This document shows, piece by piece, positions 9,070 through 11,298 of a stretch of 11,298 bases of DNA. A program made the position numbers and the translations under genes. The stretch's first letter is position 1; each line of letters begins with the position of its first letter. The notes under the pieces are model-generated. The model searched no databases, had not been told where the DNA came from, and saw only the letters and a program-made list of their open reading frames with translations. Origin of the DNA: Planctomycetota bacterium (GTDB lineage Bacteria > Planctomycetota > PUPC01 > JACPCR01); NCBI GenBank assembly GCA_030740295.1, contig JASLXP010000487.1, positions 1-11,298 of the forward strand, written 5' to 3'.

Positions 9070-10260
9070 ATGTTCATTCCGTCTGCTGTTCAGACCTTGC
9101 GGCTTTTTCTACTGCCATTACTCCTTGGAGCGTCTGTCTTCGGAGGAACGGTTTCTCCAGCGCGCACAGCCCTTGATGGGGGCGACGCTCAAAAGGCCAT
9201 CGATCTCCTGAAAGATGCGGCCGACAAAGATGCCGAACAGTTTTACCTTCTCGGCAAGGCATACATGGAGACCGGCGACAAGAAGCAGGCACACGCGGCG
9301 TGGAACGAGTGTTTGCAGATCAACAAGAATCTAGCGAAGGCTGATAAGTGGAAGTTTCTGTTCCCGCCCAACAAGCCTCTCAAAGGATCGCAGAAGTCGG
9401 CTTTGAAGAGCGCGTTCGAGTCAGAGTTCCGGACCCTCAATGCAGTGATCCTGCGCGGGGAGAAGAAGCTGGCGACCTCCAAAACCAACGAGGCCGACAG
9501 AACAAAAACCGGCGCCAAGCGTCTCGATGCCGCATCCAAGAAACTGACAAAAAAGGCGAACGCCAAAAGCGAGGCCATCAAAGACAAACAGCGCATTGCT
9601 GACCGGCAGGCAACACGCCGGCCCGTCAGACGGCGAGGTGGTGGACTTAAGATCGGTGGAGGCGTTGCCGCGGTCATTCTGATTCTGATCATTGGCTTCT
9701 TCATCTTCGCCAGACCGAGCGGGGCCGTGGTGGATGATGGATTTCATGCAGCGCCGTTCGGCACACGCCGGTTTGACGTCATGCATGACGATGGAATTTT
9801 TTCGGCCGGTGCGTTCTGGTACATGGGCCGTTACTACCCCACCGAACGCCATTACTACATGGCGCACGGCCACCACTACTCGAACGCGATGTACATGGAC
9901 AACTACGACAGTTATGGCATGGGCCAGGGCAGAGATGCCTCGCTCGATCATGAGCTTCGTGAAGATATCGATGAACGCGAGTATCTCCGTGAGGAGGCCG
10001 CAGAGGCCGGCTACGAAGCGGATGTGGCCCGCGCCGATGCAGAAGACCTGGAACAGGATGCAGAGGAGGCCGAACAGAGAGCGGATGAGTACGAAGACTC
10101 GGCAGACTCTTTCGACGATGATTCCGAATTCAGCGATGACGAGGGCGGGGAGGAAGAGTTCGAAGACGATGAAGGCGCGGAGGAAGAGGAGGAGTTTGAG
10201 GATGATGCAGGCGCTGAGGAAGAGGAATTCGAGGACGATCCTGTAGAGGAGGAGTCTTAG
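9070..10260 (+). CDS. membrane protein with TPR-like N-terminus, basic linker, His/Tyr/Met patch and acidic repetitive tail
   Basis: 396 residues, no known family recognised as a whole. In order: a hydrophobic signal-like N-terminus (1-26); a TPR-like helix pair (about 32-92, including AEQFYLLGKAYMETGDKKQAHAAWNECLQI); a Lys/Arg-rich region (about 130-190) ending in RRPVRRRGGG; one strong transmembrane helix (about 195-214, VAAVILILIIGFFIF); an aromatic, His- and Met-rich patch (about 249-286, including HYYMAHGHHY); a Glu/Ala-rich coiled-coil-like stretch (about 295-342); and a Glu/Asp tail (343-396). The ATG at 9070 has GGGG 8 nt upstream and starts the signal-like segment; an upstream in-frame TTG is inferior. 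Positive charge before the internal helix suggests that side is cytoplasmic, which conflicts with a cleaved export signal, so topology is unclear. It follows the dehydrogenase by 99 bp. Confidence 0.85.
   Translation: MFIPSAVQTLRLFLLPLLLGASVFGGTVSPARTALDGGDAQKAIDLLKDAADKDAEQFYLLGKAYMETGDKKQAHAAWNECLQINKNLAKADKWKFLFPPNKPLKGSQKSALKSAFESEFRTLNAVILRGEKKLATSKTNEADRTKTGAKRLDAASKKLTKKANAKSEAIKDKQRIADRQATRRPVRRRGGGLKIGGGVAAVILILIIGFFIFARPSGAVVDDGFHAAPFGTRRFDVMHDDGIFSAGAFWYMGRYYPTERHYYMAHGHHYSNAMYMDNYDSYGMGQGRDASLDHELREDIDEREYLREEAAEAGYEADVARADAEDLEQDAEEAEQRADEYEDSADSFDDDSEFSDDEGGEEEFEDDEGAEEEEEFEDDAGAEEEEFEDDPVEEES
10144..10242 (+). repeat. in-gene repeats encoding GAEEEEFEDD units
   Basis: The C-terminal tail of the preceding protein has three imperfect tandem units of about 10-12 residues (359-368, 369-380, 381-391), each beginning GG or GA, running through three to five Glu and ending FEDD. 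The codons differ between units (TTC/TTT/TTC for Phe, GAC/GAT mixed), so the repeat is better kept at protein than at DNA level, which points to selection or an old expansion. Confidence 0.7.
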
Positions 10261-10281
10261 GGGCTGGAGCAAACGTGGTCC

Positions 10282-10341
10282 TGTGGCCATAGGCTGCTGG
10301 CGGCCCGTGGCTATGAGCGCGGTTCCGGCCACAAAGCAGCC
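10282..10341. repeat. two interlocking inverted repeats after the TPR gene
   Basis: TGTGGCC (10282-10288) can pair with GGCCACA (10327-10333), and GGCTGCT (10292-10298) can pair with AGCAGCC (10335-10341). The pairs cross, so in RNA they would form either alternative hairpins or a pseudoknot. The site lies 22 nt after the TPR gene stop and upstream of the methyltransferase frame, where a terminator or leader element would be expected. No T-run follows. Chance is possible in GC-rich sequence. Confidence 0.35.
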
Positions 10342-10541
10342 TTAACGAATCATTCGACTGCGAGGAGCTACCGATCTCTGAGTTTCTCCGCCTGTGCATC
10401 CGCCCTTTAGTTCTGGACTTTATCGAGAGGATAAAGGTATGCGCCAAGTATTATCTGCCATACCGATTCTATCGTTACGACCTGCTCCTTTGGCGGCATT
10501 ACCTGCTGCAGAGCCCTTTTTCCGTCAGCAAGGAATATCTG
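10317..10541 (+). other. in-frame upstream extension of the methyltransferase without a canonical start
   Basis: The methyltransferase frame is open from just after a stop at 10314-10316. From about 10374 it reads like protein, with a Tyr/Leu/Arg-rich stretch (LPYRFYRYDLLLWRHYLLQS) and then PFSVSKEYLM leading straight into the annotated start. As I recall, related methyltransferases carry a similar N-terminal region ending in a NPY/PFxISKxFL-like motif. There is no ATG, GTG or TTG in this stretch. A strong GAGGAG (10362-10367) sits 6 nt before an in-frame ATC (10374-10376). Either a rare non-AUG start is used, or a start has been lost by mutation, frameshift or sequence error. Confidence 0.55.
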
Positions 10542-11060
10542 ATGAAGCAGGGCGCCGAAGACCCATACCAATACGGCGAGACGCCGCTTACCGAGCTCGA
10601 GAGGATCGCCCGGGCCGCTGAAGTGGGGAGGAATGACGTGGTCTACGATCTTGGATGCGGCACGGGCCGGACTTCATTCTTCCTCAATGCTGTGTTTGGA
10701 TGCAAAGTGCAGGGCATCGAGATCATTCCTCATTTTTTCGAGCGCGCAGACGCCATCAAGGCGCGGGCCGGAAACGAAGACGTTAGTTTTGTGTGCACAG
10801 ATATGCTCGAGACAGACTTCGCTGCGGCGACCGTGGTCTATTTCTACGGCACCTGCTCGGAGGACGATTTCGTGAAAGCGCTCATTGAGCGTATGAAACT
10901 CAGCCTGCAGCCGGGCGCCCGAGTCATCACGATCAGCTACCCCCTGAATGAATTCGGAGGGAGTTCGTTTGTGTTGCAGGAGGAGATCCCCACGAAGTTC
11001 AATTGGGGGACGAGCACGGCCTTTCTGCAGGTGTATCAGCCTGAAAGGAATCAGGATTAG
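10542..11060 (+). CDS. class I SAM-dependent methyltransferase
   Basis: 172 residues from the first canonical ATG. The SAM-binding signature is clear: VVYDLGCGTGRT (33-44) as motif I, GIEIIP with the acidic residue E60 at the end of strand 2, CTDMLETDF (D87), and VVYFYGTC (98-105) as the strand-4 region. The substrate is not evident. AAGGA lies 7 nt before the ATG, so initiation at 10542 is possible. Yet the sequence directly upstream in the same frame appears to be the family's own N-terminus, so this is probably the core of a protein of about 228 residues starting near 10374. It follows the acidic-tail TPR gene on the same strand, with no gene in the roughly 110 bp between that stop and 10374. 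Immediately after its stop lies the remnant of a different gene. Confidence 0.85.
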   Translation: MKQGAEDPYQYGETPLTELERIARAAEVGRNDVVYDLGCGTGRTSFFLNAVFGCKVQGIEIIPHFFERADAIKARAGNEDVSFVCTDMLETDFAAATVVYFYGTCSEDDFVKALIERMKLSLQPGARVITISYPLNEFGGSSFVLQEEIPTKFNWGTSTAFLQVYQPERNQD

Positions 11061-11265
11061 GCGAGATCAACAGGTCATCGACGAGACAGGCGAACTCCGA
11101 ACCGACAGGGATGAATTGCCCATCGAATTCGAGATCCCCGTGCAGCCTGAACTGGCAACGGTGCTCGCGGTGAACCCTCCCCGGTACTGGGAGATCATCG
11201 TGGCGGCCGATACTCCCGGCATCGATTACAAAGGGACGTTCCTCGTGCCCGTTTACGCGGCGTAG
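11061..11265 (+). pseudogene. C-terminal remnant of a DUF3592-like membrane protein
   Basis: A frame ending in TAG at 11263-11265 encodes about 68 residues that resemble the extreme C-terminus of DUF3592 domain proteins: RRDQQVIDETG, then LPIEFEIP, RYWEIIVAADTPGIDYKGTF and LVPVY. The expected upstream part (transmembrane helices and the DUF3592 body) is absent, since the methyltransferase occupies that place in another frame up to 11060. No plausible start codon precedes the recognisable part. It therefore looks like a remnant left by deletion or rearrangement. The family assignment is from remembered motifs and is moderate. Confidence 0.55.
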
Positions 11266-11298
11266 TGCGGACACTCCGTGGCCGCCCTGTTAAACGTT

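Noticed and set aside
9421..10332. Minus-strand 303-codon frame with hydrophobic runs opposite the acidic-tail gene
   Set aside because: The antisense of Glu/Asp codons yields Leu/Phe/Val-rich peptides, which explains the apparent membrane segments; the sense gene has an ordered domain layout.
10394..10621. GTG-initiated 75-codon plus-strand frame
   Set aside because: It is out of frame with the methyltransferase, Pro/Arg-rich and shadow-like; the methyltransferase frame gives the protein-like sequence.

Overview
This is a moderately GC-rich bacterial chromosomal window. It carries nine protein-coding genes, one probable gene remnant, no RNA genes, no CRISPR array and no recognisable insertion sequence. 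The gene content suggests a Gram-negative-type envelope: a lipoprotein with a lipobox, other exported proteins, and a membrane-anchored Ser/Thr kinase with a DMG rather than DFG magnesium loop. The kinase style, the exported HEAT and TPR proteins and the methyltransferase type are reminiscent of the PVC superphylum (Lentisphaerota, Planctomycetota, Chlamydiota relatives) or neighbouring deep-branching phyla. That placement is an impression from protein style, not a demonstrated assignment.

Layout from left to right: (1) on the minus strand, a Ser/Thr protein kinase with one transmembrane helix and a Pro/Thr-rich linker, cut by the left edge of the window. (2) Divergent from it on the plus strand, a 694-residue predicted exported protein. 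It appears to join an N-terminal zinc-metallopeptidase-like domain (HEVFH motif) to a C-terminal trypsin-like serine protease domain with a full His/Asp/Ser triad. (3) On the minus strand, a DUF192 lipoprotein, convergent with the protease and only 35 bp from the divergent (4) glutaredoxin-like CHLC protein on the plus strand. (5, 6) A minus-strand pair: an exported HEAT-repeat protein followed 4 nt later by glucose-6-phosphate dehydrogenase (zwf). (7) On the plus strand, a D-isomer-specific 2-hydroxyacid dehydrogenase of the phosphoglycerate-dehydrogenase type. (8) A TPR protein with one central membrane helix, a His/Tyr/Met-rich patch and a very acidic repetitive tail, preceded by a striking nested inverted repeat. 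(9) A class I SAM methyltransferase whose reading frame and protein-like sequence extend well upstream of the first canonical start codon. (10) The C-terminal remnant of a DUF3592-like membrane protein.

The genes mostly alternate strand and are packed with very short gaps (9, 35, 19 and 4 bp), so there is little sign of one dedicated pathway. The metabolic genes (zwf, the 2-hydroxyacid dehydrogenase, the glutaredoxin) look like housekeeping functions set among envelope-associated proteins. The parts most worth a second look are the two-protease fusion beside the kinase, the charge-segregated acidic-tail protein with the nested inverted repeat at its promoter, the methyltransferase with no canonical start, and the DUF3592-like remnant abutting it.
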